Shown here in pieces: positions 18,473 to 28,500 of a DNA stretch of 63,977 nucleotides (the stretch's first letter is position 1; the number at the start of each line of letters is the position of its first letter). The DNA comes from Methanobrevibacter thaueri (GTDB taxonomy: Archaea > Methanobacteriota > Methanobacteria > Methanobacteriales > Methanobacteriaceae), in assembly GCF_003111625.1 (NCBI RefSeq), contig NZ_MZGS01000032.1:1-63977 (forward strand). The letters run 5' to 3'. The notes under the pieces were generated by a model, which worked only from the letters and a program-made list of their open reading frames with translations, did not search any database and was not told the DNA's origin. Position numbers and translations under genes: made by a program.

Positions 18473-20857
18473 CTATTTTTTAATTGTGATAGTATTTTTA
18501 ATAGAAGATTTTCCATATGTTGAAGTTATAGAATATTTGCCGACTTTAAGATTCTTCAAAGTTAAAGTGGCTATTCCCTTTTTATTGGTTTTTGCCTTAT
18601 AGGTTTTTCCTTTAAATTTGAAAGTGATTTTCTTATTTTTAAGAGCTTTGCCTTTCGTGTTTACAAGCTTGGCCGTGAACTTGATTTTCTTAGATTTCTT
18701 TTTGGAAATGTTTTTAGCAGTCAAAACCGGCTTTACAACTATTTTATTTGAAACTTTAAGATTTTTATAAGTGGCTGTAACATAATAGGTATTTTCCTTT
18801 AGTGTAATCTTATATGATGCATAACCGTTACCATCAGTGGTGGCTTTAACTGTTTTTCCTGAAATTTTAATTGAAACTACCGCACCTTTGAGGGGTTTAC
18901 CGTCATCTGCAAAAAGGCGAACCTTATAATAGCTTCCCTCTCCAAAATACATCACAATGTCAGAACCTGTCAGTTTTGCCTGGGATATGACATTGATTTT
19001 GTTTGTAATCAGGGAGGAATTATAAATTACCGGATCATTAACGCAAGCAGTTATTAAAAAATTACCTGCCCCAAGAGCGATACTTAATGTTGAAACGCCG
19101 TTTTCATCACTTTTAATGTGATATACCTTACCGTCAACGGTGACATTTAAGGATACATTGCCTAAAGGATTGTTATTGTCATCTCTAACATTAATTTTAT
19201 AAATGGCATTTTCACCGCATTTAACGCTAATATCAGAGGCAGTCAGCCTGACATTTTTAAACACAACTGCAGTGTTTATACATCCAAGACAATTGAAAAT
19301 TTCAGGCTGTGAAACATCACATCTGATATTATAAATTCCAAGAGGTAAATCGACATTTACACTTGCAGTACCATTTTCGTCGGTAGTTGGATAATATGTT
19401 TTCCCATTAACTGTAACATTCAGTGAAACATTAGCCAAAGGATTATTGGCCATGTCTGTCAATTTTACAGTGTAGGTTACATTATCCGGGTATTTCACAT
19501 AGACATCAGATGAAATTAACTTAACATTTAATGGAGAATATTTAACAGGTGATGAAAATGTATATGAATCAGCAACAACACCGCAGTCATATATTACTAT
19601 TGTATAGTTCACGTATTTTGGACCATTTAAAATATTATATTCCTTTCCATAAGTATTCATGTCAACCAACTGAAAATCACATCCCTCTTGCGGAATGTAA
19701 AGGAATATTTCATCATCTTTAATGCCGTCAACATACAGTCTGGTTAAATATTTACCCGGCCTGTTTGCACCAAAATGAGCATTGACAGCGGTCACATCAT
19801 CATTTAATGTAAATCCTCCGACAGTGTGAACATCTGAAATGTTTAATGAAATGTTCTCTTTTCTAGGAGTTGATTTGATAACGGTTAAAACCAGTTTTAA
19901 GGATGGAGTGCCTGCCCATCCTGCACCCGGACCGTATTTGATAAGTGTGTCACTTGAAGCATTATAAAGATTTGTTGCATTATAAATATGGCGCTGATAA
20001 TATCCGCCGCTGATTGTACAAACATCCCCTTCATCAAGTGAATTGCATGAAACCCCGTTGACATCTATTTGAGTTGTACCGCTTGAAAGTAAAACCGAAT
20101 CAATATTAAAATAGTCAGTTTTTCCTAAAGATCTTGTTGCATAGTCAATATATAATGGTGTGTCCATCCAGGTTTGACCGTGACGAATCCAATAATAGAT
20201 TTCATCATCATCCCCATCATCATAAACAGTGACCAGTGCCAACCATTTTATTCTTCCATCAAAATTCTTTTCCATTTCCGCCTTTAAATCATGGGAAAGC
20301 ATTGTAAAATTTACTGTTGTACCGGTTAAACTTTGAATTTTATCGGTTATGTCATATCTCATTTCATAATCTGAATATACTTTAGTTATATAATCATTTA
20401 GCTCATAAATTTCACCATCAATGGAACCCTGGTCAATGAATAATGTTTCATTTGCAAATGATTCTCCATTGATTGTAAATTTAGCCCCCAGTGCATAGCT
20501 TGGCTGTGCACTGCCTGAATATACATTAGCATATAAAATAGATGACTTTATTGTTACATTTTCAGGAACATCATATGACAGATACCCGTAGTATCCCTCA
20601 CGCTTAACCGTTTTTTGAACACCATTAATGGTAACATTTTCTTCATATTTTATCTTTTTTGCATCCCATGGATTGGAATCAACTACATCAACACCTCCGG
20701 ATGCGATTCCAAAATCAGTTGTCCTGTCATTCATATAATCTGAAACATGGTCATTTCCAGTAACATTTGCAACATCCTGAACATCATTGGCATATATGCA
20801 ACTACATGAGCATGCAAAAATAACTGTTAAAATTAAAAGAATGAAATATTTTTTCAT
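18473..20857 (-). CDS. DUF3344 adhesin-like surface protein
   Basis: This 794-residue secreted protein begins with a signal peptide (KKYFILLILTVIFACSCSCIYA). The DUF3344 domain spans about residues 50-330 and parallels its neighbour, with FDGRIKWLALVTVYDDGDDD and YYWIRHGQTW. A linker domain leads into three Ig-like repeats of the Ca-independent invasin/Big type (PLANVSLNVTVNGKTYYPT, PLGNVSLNVTVDGKVYHIK, PLKGAVVSIKISGKTVKAT). The Lys-rich C-terminal domain ends in ITIKK. GGTGGAG precedes the ATG by 6 nt. It is the first gene of the surface locus and is transcribed away from the coiled-coil gene at 21 kb. It has only one DUF3344 module, so it is the simplest of the three. Confidence 0.87.
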   Translation of the reverse strand: MKKYFILLILTVIFACSCSCIYANDVQDVANVTGNDHVSDYMNDRTTDFGIASGGVDVVDSNPWDAKKIKYEENVTINGVQKTVKREGYYGYLSYDVPENVTIKSSILYANVYSGSAQPSYALGAKFTINGESFANETLFIDQGSIDGEIYELNDYITKVYSDYEMRYDITDKIQSLTGTTVNFTMLSHDLKAEMEKNFDGRIKWLALVTVYDDGDDDEIYYWIRHGQTWMDTPLYIDYATRSLGKTDYFNIDSVLLSSGTTQIDVNGVSCNSLDEGDVCTISGGYYQRHIYNATNLYNASSDTLIKYGPGAGWAGTPSLKLVLTVIKSTPRKENISLNISDVHTVGGFTLNDDVTAVNAHFGANRPGKYLTRLYVDGIKDDEIFLYIPQEGCDFQLVDMNTYGKEYNILNGPKYVNYTIVIYDCGVVADSYTFSSPVKYSPLNVKLISSDVYVKYPDNVTYTVKLTDMANNPLANVSLNVTVNGKTYYPTTDENGTASVNVDLPLGIYNIRCDVSQPEIFNCLGCINTAVVFKNVRLTASDISVKCGENAIYKINVRDDNNNPLGNVSLNVTVDGKVYHIKSDENGVSTLSIALGAGNFLITACVNDPVIYNSSLITNKINVISQAKLTGSDIVMYFGEGSYYKVRLFADDGKPLKGAVVSIKISGKTVKATTDGNGYASYKITLKENTYYVTATYKNLKVSNKIVVKPVLTAKNISKKKSKKIKFTAKLVNTKGKALKNKKITFKFKGKTYKAKTNKKGIATLTLKNLKVGKYSITSTYGKSSIKNTITIKK

Positions 20858-20896
20858 GTAAACTCCACCTTCACGTTATCTAATATTCTATTGAAA

Positions 20897-20955
20897 TAAT
20901 ACATTTAAATATATTATTATTACAAAATTCGCCATAAAACCTAAAAAAGTAATAC
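20897..20955. promoter_or_regulatory. GTAATAC-type motifs in the divergent promoter region
   Basis: TAATAC (20897-20902), its near-reverse TATTAC (20918-20923) and a full GTAATAC (20949-20955) lie in the 164-nt gap between a minus-strand DUF3344 gene and the plus-strand coiled-coil gene. The full motif is preceded by AAAAAA, as at 11304-11310. Either gene could be the target. Confidence 0.35.
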
Positions 20956-21021
20956 ATCAAAATTCATAATATTTATTTAATTAAAGAAATATAATTATAA
21001 TATTAGTAAAAGGGGAAGACT

Positions 21022-21873
21022 ATGAAATATGGAAAGGGCATTGTAAAAAAATATTCAAGAGAATACAATAGGACTCTGAAAAGCGGTGAACGTAAAAAGT
21101 ACACCACAGAACAAATCCAAATCACAGTGCCTAAAAACGAAGACATTTACGAAAACAAGGAATCAGTTCTAATCATCCCTAACTCAGAAATTGAGGAATT
21201 TAAAAATAGAGAGGAAGAGCTTGGAGCATTAAGAGTAGTTAATTACTTATATCTTGAGGAAGTGAAAAAATTGGAGAACGAACTAAAAAACATGAATAAT
21301 TCAACTGCTTTGGAATATGAAAAGAAAATTGAGGACCTTAAAGCGGAGCTGGAATTAAAAAATAAAGCTTTAAATGAAATGGAAAGCAAATACAAATCAC
21401 TTCATCAAGACAATATTGACTCTCTCAAACAAGAAAATGAAAGCGTCAAAGACAAGCACTCCAAACTCATAATTGAAAATGAAAACCTCAAAAACAAGTT
21501 CGTCAACATAAAAACAGAAAATGAAAACCTCAAAACCAAATATTCAAGCATCAAAGAAGAAAACAAAAACCTGAAAAGCAAATGTTCAAAGTTAAAAGAA
21601 GAACATGAAAGCATTCAGGAAAGCTACAATAAGGTTTACACTAAATACGATCATTTGAAACAGGAAAACCTCAATACCAAAACCAGTTATGCCGAAATCT
21701 TTGAAATGAACGAAGATTTGGAAAAAGATTATGAAAGCTTACGCCTTGAATACAATGATCTTGTCGATAAGTACAACGATATGAGCGAAGAATTGTATAA
21801 TCTCAAAACAACCAAGAGCCATGATGAGTTCATAGCAAACAAGGTTAGAGAATTTATATTAAATAAGGGTTAA
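21022..21873 (+). CDS. Long coiled-coil protein of unknown function
   Basis: This 283-residue soluble protein has an N-terminal ~70-residue globular part rich in charge (YGKGIVKKYSREYNRTL). From about residue 75 to 265 it forms an almost unbroken coiled coil. Within it are repeats of about 14 residues, such as ENENLKNKFVNIKT, ENENLKTKYSSIKE and ENKNLKSKCSKLKE. No signal peptide or membrane segment is seen, so it is probably cytoplasmic. GGGGAAG precedes the ATG by 3-4 nt. It is divergent from the DUF3344 gene and shares its promoter region. I do not recognise a family; a structural or scaffold role is only a guess. Its 3' end overlaps the zinc-ribbon gene by 4 nt. Confidence 0.65.
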   Translation: MKYGKGIVKKYSREYNRTLKSGERKKYTTEQIQITVPKNEDIYENKESVLIIPNSEIEEFKNREEELGALRVVNYLYLEEVKKLENELKNMNNSTALEYEKKIEDLKAELELKNKALNEMESKYKSLHQDNIDSLKQENESVKDKHSKLIIENENLKNKFVNIKTENENLKTKYSSIKEENKNLKSKCSKLKEEHESIQESYNKVYTKYDHLKQENLNTKTSYAEIFEMNEDLEKDYESLRLEYNDLVDKYNDMSEELYNLKTTKSHDEFIANKVREFILNKG

Positions 21874-22151
21874 AGAGTTTTGTAATCATCCTGAAACTCA
21901 GGATTCCACCTTTTCAAACCAGGAATGAACATTGCTGTGATTCCAGTAGCTTGAGTTTCGGCAAGTCTTGGATTTTTTTCCATCATCTCTTTAGTTTTTC
22001 TAACAATCATCTCTTCTAAAGTTATATCAGGTTCAGTGTACTCGCCATTTTGGTAGCAATCTTTACAAAATTCCGGATTAAGACTACCGTCCTTGTTTGT
22101 ACCGTAATCCTCTTTTACAATTGGCTGTCCACATGAATTACAAAATCCCAT
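21870..22151 (-). CDS. Small zinc-ribbon protein
   Basis: This 93-residue cytoplasmic protein has an N-terminal zinc ribbon formed by CNSCG at residues 4-8 and CKDC near residues 29-32. The segment between the two pairs (YGTNKDGSLNPEF) is typical of the putative zinc-ribbon family PF12674. The C-terminal ~50 residues are helical and hydrophilic (LEEMIVRKTKEMMEKNP). It converges on, and overlaps by 4 nt, the coiled-coil gene. AAGGTG lies before the ATG. Function is unknown; related short proteins occur in bacteria and archaea without an assigned role. Confidence 0.7.
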   Translation of the reverse strand: MGFCNSCGQPIVKEDYGTNKDGSLNPEFCKDCYQNGEYTEPDITLEEMIVRKTKEMMEKNPRLAETQATGITAMFIPGLKRWNPEFQDDYKTL

Positions 22152-22204
22152 AAAAATACACCTTAAAAAAAATAGTAAGGTAAATTAGAATGAATCTAAT
22201 TTAC

Positions 22205-23455
22205 TTAGTCGTCTTTTACTTCAATATTTTCGTCTTCATCCATTGCAAGTCTCATGTTGTCTGGATCTGGGTCAAAGTGTTCTAAGAAGTCTTGTGCAGC
22301 TCTTCTTACGTCTCTTGAACCAATGATGTATCTACCTGCAATAATGATGTTAGCGCCTTTGATAATTGCTTCTTCAACATTATTAGGTTTGATACCACCT
22401 GCAACAGCGATTAAACCTTTATCACCTAGAATTGCTTTAATGTCTTTAATGTTACCCCATTCGGTCATGTCACTGGTGTCTTCACCGTGTTCTGCCCTGT
22501 AGGTTTCCATATCGACATTTCTGTGTAGCAATACGATGTCAGGTTTTAAGTCTTCAGGAAGTTTAGCTAACTTTTTCTCGAATTCAGCAACGTTCATCAT
22601 ATCAAGGATTGAGTAGATACCTTGTTTTTGGGTTTCATGAATAGCTTTAGCAATAGATTCAACGGTACCGAGACCGGAAATAGCTACTGCATCAGCGGTT
22701 TCGTCTGCTGCCATTTTAACTTCCACACGGCCGACATCTAAGGTTTTCAAGTCTGCAATGATGAATGCATCTGGACGTAAAGCTCTGATTTTTCCAATAA
22801 TTCCAACACCGAATTTCTTAACAAGCGGAGTACCTGCTTCGAGTAGGATTCTGTCGTTGTCCGGTAAGTCCTTGATGATTCTTTCCATTGCTTGCTCGTT
22901 GTCAAGGTCAAGTGCAACTTGCAAGTATGGTGGGCTCCAGAGTTTTTTGACTTTGAATCCCATGATTGGGTGAGTTCCACGATCTTTTTCCGCAAGCACT
23001 TTTTCGATGGATGGGTATCCTTCCATAGCTCTTCTGATAGCTAATTTTGTTGCTCCGTAATTGTATTGGTAGATTTTTCTGTAATCTTCAGCTGAAGGGT
23101 CAATAAATACACTTACATTGATTACGATGTCTTCTACAATGTCTTTTGGAATGTATCCATCTTCCACTGCATCAGCAACTGCTCTTGCAACAGCTGTTTG
23201 TGCAGGTCCGAATATTTTACTTGCGTCTTCTAAGTCTCCAACAGTTACTTTAGGAATGATTAAAGTAGCTGGCTTGGTCATTAAGTTAGGTCTAATTACA
23301 CTTGTTAGTGGAGTGTGGCCTACGGAAAGGTTTGATAAACCGTTAGCGAAAGCTTGGCCTACTGGTCCTTGCTTATCACCGATTAATAAGTCAACGTGTG
23401 CTAATTCAGGGCCGTCTCCAATAAGAGCTTCTCCTATTCTATACATTGGGTCCAT
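22205..23455 (-). CDS. fae-hps: Fae-Hps fusion: formaldehyde-activating enzyme / 3-hexulose-6-phosphate synthase
   Basis: This is a 416-residue bifunctional enzyme. Residues 1 to about 160 are formaldehyde-activating enzyme ([20 protein letters not shown] and [16 protein letters not shown]), which joins formaldehyde to tetrahydromethanopterin. Residues ~165-400 are 3-hexulose-6-phosphate synthase, an OMP-decarboxylase-like barrel ([33 protein letters not shown]). In methanogens lacking the oxidative pentose pathway the Hps half makes ribulose 5-phosphate by releasing formaldehyde, and the Fae half captures the toxic product. GGAGG lies 7 nt before the ATG and fixes the start. The extra C-terminal acidic tail ([11 protein letters not shown]) is unremarkable. 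It is followed by the zinc-ribbon gene after 53 nt. Confidence 0.95.
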   Translation of the reverse strand: MDPMYRIGEALIGDGPELAHVDLLIGDKQGPVGQAFANGLSNLSVGHTPLTSVIRPNLMTKPATLIIPKVTVGDLEDASKIFGPAQTAVARAVADAVEDGYIPKDIVEDIVINVSVFIDPSAEDYRKIYQYNYGATKLAIRRAMEGYPSIEKVLAEKDRGTHPIMGFKVKKLWSPPYLQVALDLDNEQAMERIIKDLPDNDRILLEAGTPLVKKFGVGIIGKIRALRPDAFIIADLKTLDVGRVEVKMAADETADAVAISGLGTVESIAKAIHETQKQGIYSILDMMNVAEFEKKLAKLPEDLKPDIVLLHRNVDMETYRAEHGEDTSDMTEWGNIKDIKAILGDKGLIAVAGGIKPNNVEEAIIKGANIIIAGRYIIGSRDVRRAAQDFLEHFDPDPDNMRLAMDEDENIEVKDD

Positions 23456-23498
23456 TAAATTTCCTCCATATTATACTATAATTTTTATTTTTAATAAA

Positions 23499-25322
23499 CT
23501 ATTGGAAGTTAATCCTTCTTGAGATATCTTTTGGTAAAGGTAATCTTCTGAATGGTTTTCCTTCACATTTAGCATTAATTTCATCGATTAATTCATCTGC
23601 TGTCATGTCAACCTTTTCACCGGTTTCACGTACAGTAACTTGGAATTTACCTGATTCGACTTCCTTGTCTCCAACGACAAAAATGTACGGTATCCATTCC
23701 TGGGATGCGTTTCTTATTTTCTTACCTACACTTTCATCCCTGTCGTCAATGTCAACACGGATGTTTGATGAGTTGATTTTTGAGTATAACTCTTCTGCAA
23801 ATTCCTTGTGGGATTCGCCGACAGTCAAGATTCTTGCTTGAATCGGGCTTAACCAGGTCGGAAGCATTGGTGCCCTTTCATTGATTTCAATTGCGGTCTT
23901 TTCAAGCATTGCACATAAAACTCTCTCAATACTGCCTGTCGGTGAGGTGTGCAATATTGTAGGGTTATGTTGATTGCCGTCTTCCCCTAAGTAAGTGATG
24001 TCAAATCTTTTACCGCTTTCAACATCAATTTGTACGGTTGGGTTTTCAATCGGACGGCCTAATGCGTCAATGTTTGCGAGATCGATTTTACATACCCAGT
24101 AGTGGTGTCTTTCAGGCAGGATTTCCAAAAGAATCGGTTTTTGGAATTTTCTTGCTATATCATACATCCACTCTTCATTCTCATCAAAGAAGTCCTGGGT
24201 TGCTCTGAAAATCACTTCGAAATCGAGATTCAAGTCGACACCGGTTTGCATACACATGTCGGTCTGTTGTGAAAATTCTTCAAGTGATGCCTGCACGTCA
24301 GTACAGAAGGAGTGACAATCAGGCATTGTGAATGCCCTTAATCTTTTAAGGCCGACAACTTCTCCTTTTTTCTCATAACGGAAACTGTATCTGGTCAATT
24401 CAAAGATTTTTGCAGGGAAGTTTTTCCATGTTAGGTATGAGTCGGACATTAATCTGAATGCACCGAAACAAGCTGCAAATCTGAGCATCAGGTTCTTTTT
24501 GGTGTCTGTCCTGTATTGCCTTTCACCAAACTTGTAGGCATGTTCGTAGATAGCCTGGTTGTCCAAATCGTAGAAGATTGGGGTTTCAACAGGCATTGCT
24601 CCACGGTCTACAGTCAAATCATAAACGTAATCCGCCAGAAGGTCTCTGATTAGCTTACCTTTAGGGTACCATCTGAGGTTTCCCACATCGGATGCAGGCT
24701 CGTAGTCACAGATTTCCTTTTCCCTCATGATTTTCACATGAGGAGGTTCGCCTTCATCGGATGCTCCGCGTCCAAGCTCATAGTCTACCAATTGCTTGAA
24801 AGCATGGTTTTCAAAGTTAAAGTCATCAATTTGAGTAATCTTGTCCCCTTCAAGGATTTGCCACTTGGAAGGTTTTCTTTCGACCTTTTCCTCTTCCGCA
24901 TCGGCAGTGATTGTTCTTGAAAGTTCGCTTAACGGGTGTCCTTTACATGAAATTTCAAATGCCTTATACCATCCAAAAGGTACTCTTTTAACATTTAAGT
25001 CTTTAGCTAAAAGTGCCTGCTCTGCATCTTTCAAGATTTGAACAGCGACTTTTGGAGAGCTTAATGATGAAGATAAGTGAGCATATGGATACAATACTAT
25101 ATTTTCAGCTTGAACTTGATCATTAGTTTTTAAAACTTCTTTAACTAAATTTTCAACAATGCCTTCTGGATTATTTTCGTCGTCTTTTTCAACAGCTGTA
25201 AATACTACTAAAGAATCATCAAAGGAGCCTTGTTTTTTAGCCTCTTCAATTTCTTCGGCTACAGGTGTTTCTTTTTTTACATTGTAGTTTAAATAATCAG
25301 AATGAATAAGAAGTATTCTCAT
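23499..25322 (-). CDS. thrS: Threonyl-tRNA synthetase (archaeal type)
   Basis: This 607-residue class II synthetase charges tRNA-Thr. The N-terminal ~140 residues ([33 protein letters not shown]) are the archaeal editing domain, which has a D-Tyr-tRNA deacylase fold and differs from bacterial ThrRS. The catalytic core follows, with motif 2 ([22 protein letters not shown]) and the zinc-binding Cys/His residues. The C-terminal ~100 residues form the anticodon-binding domain ([18 protein letters not shown]). AGGTGA at 5 nt supports the ATG. It is close upstream of fae-hps (43 nt). Confidence 0.97.
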   Translation of the reverse strand: MRILLIHSDYLNYNVKKETPVAEEIEEAKKQGSFDDSLVVFTAVEKDDENNPEGIVENLVKEVLKTNDQVQAENIVLYPYAHLSSSLSSPKVAVQILKDAEQALLAKDLNVKRVPFGWYKAFEISCKGHPLSELSRTITADAEEEKVERKPSKWQILEGDKITQIDDFNFENHAFKQLVDYELGRGASDEGEPPHVKIMREKEICDYEPASDVGNLRWYPKGKLIRDLLADYVYDLTVDRGAMPVETPIFYDLDNQAIYEHAYKFGERQYRTDTKKNLMLRFAACFGAFRLMSDSYLTWKNFPAKIFELTRYSFRYEKKGEVVGLKRLRAFTMPDCHSFCTDVQASLEEFSQQTDMCMQTGVDLNLDFEVIFRATQDFFDENEEWMYDIARKFQKPILLEILPERHHYWVCKIDLANIDALGRPIENPTVQIDVESGKRFDITYLGEDGNQHNPTILHTSPTGSIERVLCAMLEKTAIEINERAPMLPTWLSPIQARILTVGESHKEFAEELYSKINSSNIRVDIDDRDESVGKKIRNASQEWIPYIFVVGDKEVESGKFQVTVRETGEKVDMTADELIDEINAKCEGKPFRRLPLPKDISRRINFQ

Positions 25323-25563
25323 TTAATCACCTAATATTAGTGATTTAATTTTTGATTTTAATATTATATAAAAATAGCGAGAACGAAAAGTATCGAAAAT
25401 CCGATGGAGATTTTCCTATCAAAATATAGCATTTAGCTATCATCAAATAAAAAGTAGTAAAGAAAATATCAATTTAATTTATTCTTCATTGTGTTTAGTT
25501 GATTGTTAGAATAAGATCATATATTTTCATTAATGGAATATACAGTAATTGAAAAATAAAAAG

Positions 25564-25589
25564 AAAATAAGGAAATTAATCCTTATTTT
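25564..25589 (-). terminator. Terminator of the giant adhesin gene
   Basis: AAAATAAGGA (25564-25573) pairs with TCCTTATTTT (25580-25589) across the stop codon. T-rich minus-strand sequence follows. The design matches the DUF3344 terminators. Confidence 0.6.
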
Positions 25590-28500
25590 TTAATGGTTAA
25601 TTTTTTGGTTACAACGTCTTTTCCGTAAGTTACTTTGTATTTGTATTTTTTACCAACTTTGAGTTTTTTGAGCATGGATTTTTTGACTTTCCAGGTTGCA
25701 ACTCCTTTTTTGTTGGTTTTTACAGTGTATTTTTTACCTTTGAATTTGACTTTAAGTTTTTTGGCTTTGAGAACTTTGCCGTTGACTTTTTTCAAGGTAA
25801 TTTTTACTTTTGTAACTTTTTTGGATTTTTTGACCTTTTTGTTCTTAGCTTTGATGACGTGTTTGATGGTAACCTTGTTGGTTACTTTTACACCTTTGTA
25901 CTCTGCTGTGATAGTGTATTTTTTGACTTTTACTTTGGTGTTGAGTTTCAAGGTTGCGTATCCTTTACTATCTGTTTTAACGGTGTATGTTTTGCCGTTG
26001 TATTTGATAGTAACTTTTTCACCAGCACCAACTGCCTTACCGTCTTTGGTTACAAGAACTTTGTAGTATGCTTTGGCTGAGTAAACAGCTTTAACATTCT
26101 TGTTGTTTGTAATCTTGTAAACAGGTTTTTTGACATTTAAAGTAGTTGATTTGGAAGCACTGGAGTATTTGTCGTCACCAGTGTAAGTAACAGTTACATT
26201 GTGTTGGCCTTCAGACAAAGCAGGTACGGTAACACTAGCTGATCCGTTTTCTAAAGCTGCAACATATTTGGTTCCGTCAACATCTACTATAAGGAAACCG
26301 GTAGCATCTGCCGGTAAGCTAATTGAATAGGTAGTAGGTGTTTCGGTATCGCCGTTTTCAGGAATAGTCAATGCATCTTCAGGTAGATTTGAAGGTACAG
26401 TAACTTCTTTGGTTATTGTTGCATTGTCATATTTGCCATCGCCAGTGTATGAAACGGTTGCGGTGTAGTTTCCAGGAGCCAATCCAGGAATACTGATGCT
26501 TGCAGTACCGTTTTCAACTGGAGCGTAATAATGTTGGCCATCAATATCTACTAATAAATATCCGCCAGCATCTTCAGGTACGCTGATTGAGAATACGGTA
26601 TCAGTACTGTTTTCTGGGAAGTTGACATTGAAATCAAATGTTGGGTTTTCAGATACTGTAAATTTGGCAGTTGCTGAATCTCCGGTAAACATGTTATTTT
26701 CAGCATTTGTAATAGTGACGGTGTAGTTGCCGACACTTAATCCTGATAAGACAAGTTTGCCGTCTTTGATTTGATATGTTTGTTCAACACCGCTTTCATT
26801 CACTACAGAATATGTTACAGTAGTTTCATTTTCAACTGTGTATGAAATTTCAACTGTGTGTCCGAAAGTTACGTTGTCAATAGGGTCAATAGTGACTTTT
26901 GAACCGGCTTTTTCAACAGTTACGGTTGTGTTTACAACTTCAGATGCGTTATAATGGTCGTTACCATTGTATTTTACACCAATTGTGTGTGTGCCTTTAC
27001 CTAAACCAGGGATGCTTACTGTTGCATTAGCGTATTCGTCATCAAGCACGACAGTTGCATATTCAGTACCATTAATATAGATGGTTACATTACCGTTTGC
27101 GGAATCAGGGTTCATATTAACTGTGAATGTAGCGTTCTGTCCACCTAGAATGTTTGCAGTGACATTAGTGAGTTCAACAGTTGCTGCACGTTTAGGTACG
27201 GTGAATTTAGTACTGTTGGTTGCATTGTTGAAGTTATCATCACCTAAGTAGGTTACCTTGATTTCATAATCTCCAGGGACAATGTCAATTAACTCTAAAT
27301 TATAGATACCATTTTCAAGATCTTCTAAGCGTGCAAGGCCGTAACCTTCAATCAAGATTTGACCGGTTGCTCTAGCAACTGTTAGGCCTCCAGTGATATT
27401 GCCGACGAAAATTGAAACAGCATCAGGTTCTTTATTATTTATATCTGGAATAACCGCAATAATAACCATAGGATCAGCTTTGCTTACTTCAAATGATTTG
27501 AGATCATAAGCTGAAGTATAATTATCATCACCATCGTAGATTACATAGTAGGAGCGTTTACCAGCATTGACAAAATCAGCAGGCACGGTAATGTTTACGG
27601 TACCATTGATTAAATCGTAACCCATTTGGTTAGTCGGTTCGCCATCGATTAAAAGCATTACTTTACCGGTAGCATTTTCAGGTAAAACCACTTGAACTAC
27701 AACATTTGCATCACCGGCCTTAATATTTGGGCGGATTTCGGTTTGCATTGTAGGTTCTGCCTTATTGACAGTGAATTCTGCAGGAGCAGCACTGAAAGTG
27801 TAGTTATCATTACCATCATTTTCGACTACAACAAAATATTCGCCAGCGGCTAAGTTAGACAATACAAGGGAACCATCGTATTTACTGACATTAGCGTCAA
27901 AAGTAACATAACAAACTGGTACTAATCCTCCATAAGCAACATTAATTTTTATAGTAGTTGCGTTTAAAACTGTGTATCTAATAGTTACATTATTTCCATA
28001 GGTAACTTCAGCAATAGGTTTAATTTCAACGGATGATTTGGCTTGTTTTACTTCAACAGTGGCCATGCCAGTGTGAGAAGCATATCTGTTATCACCAGAG
28101 TATTCTACAGCGAACAACTCATAAAGGCCAGCGCCTAATCCTGGGATTTCTACAACAGCCAATCCGCCTTCAACAGTAGCGTTGAATGTTCCTACATCTG
28201 GAATAATTACGGTCACATTACCTTCTGCATCCATTGGAAGTTCAACAGTTACAGTAGCGTTTTCACCATAGGTAACAGTGCTTCCTGAAATTTGGATAAC
28301 GTTTCCTACATCTATTTTATTTACTGTGAGTATTTGTGAAACGTTTTCGGATGCTGTGTAGTTTTCGTTTCCAATGAATTGAACTGTAATATTGTAGTCA
28401 CGTGCTTCAGGTAACCAATCGGAAGTTATCATGAATTCCGCAACATTTGAATCCCATTCTCCAGGACCCATTACAATATATTCCACTCCATCAACCCAAA

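Noticed and set aside
25323-25582. Hairpins GAAAATC/GATTTTC and ATAGC/GCTAT between thrS and the giant adhesin
   Set aside because: Short AT-rich repeats in a 260-nt gap; no T-box-like or other RNA family features could be recognised, so no call was made.
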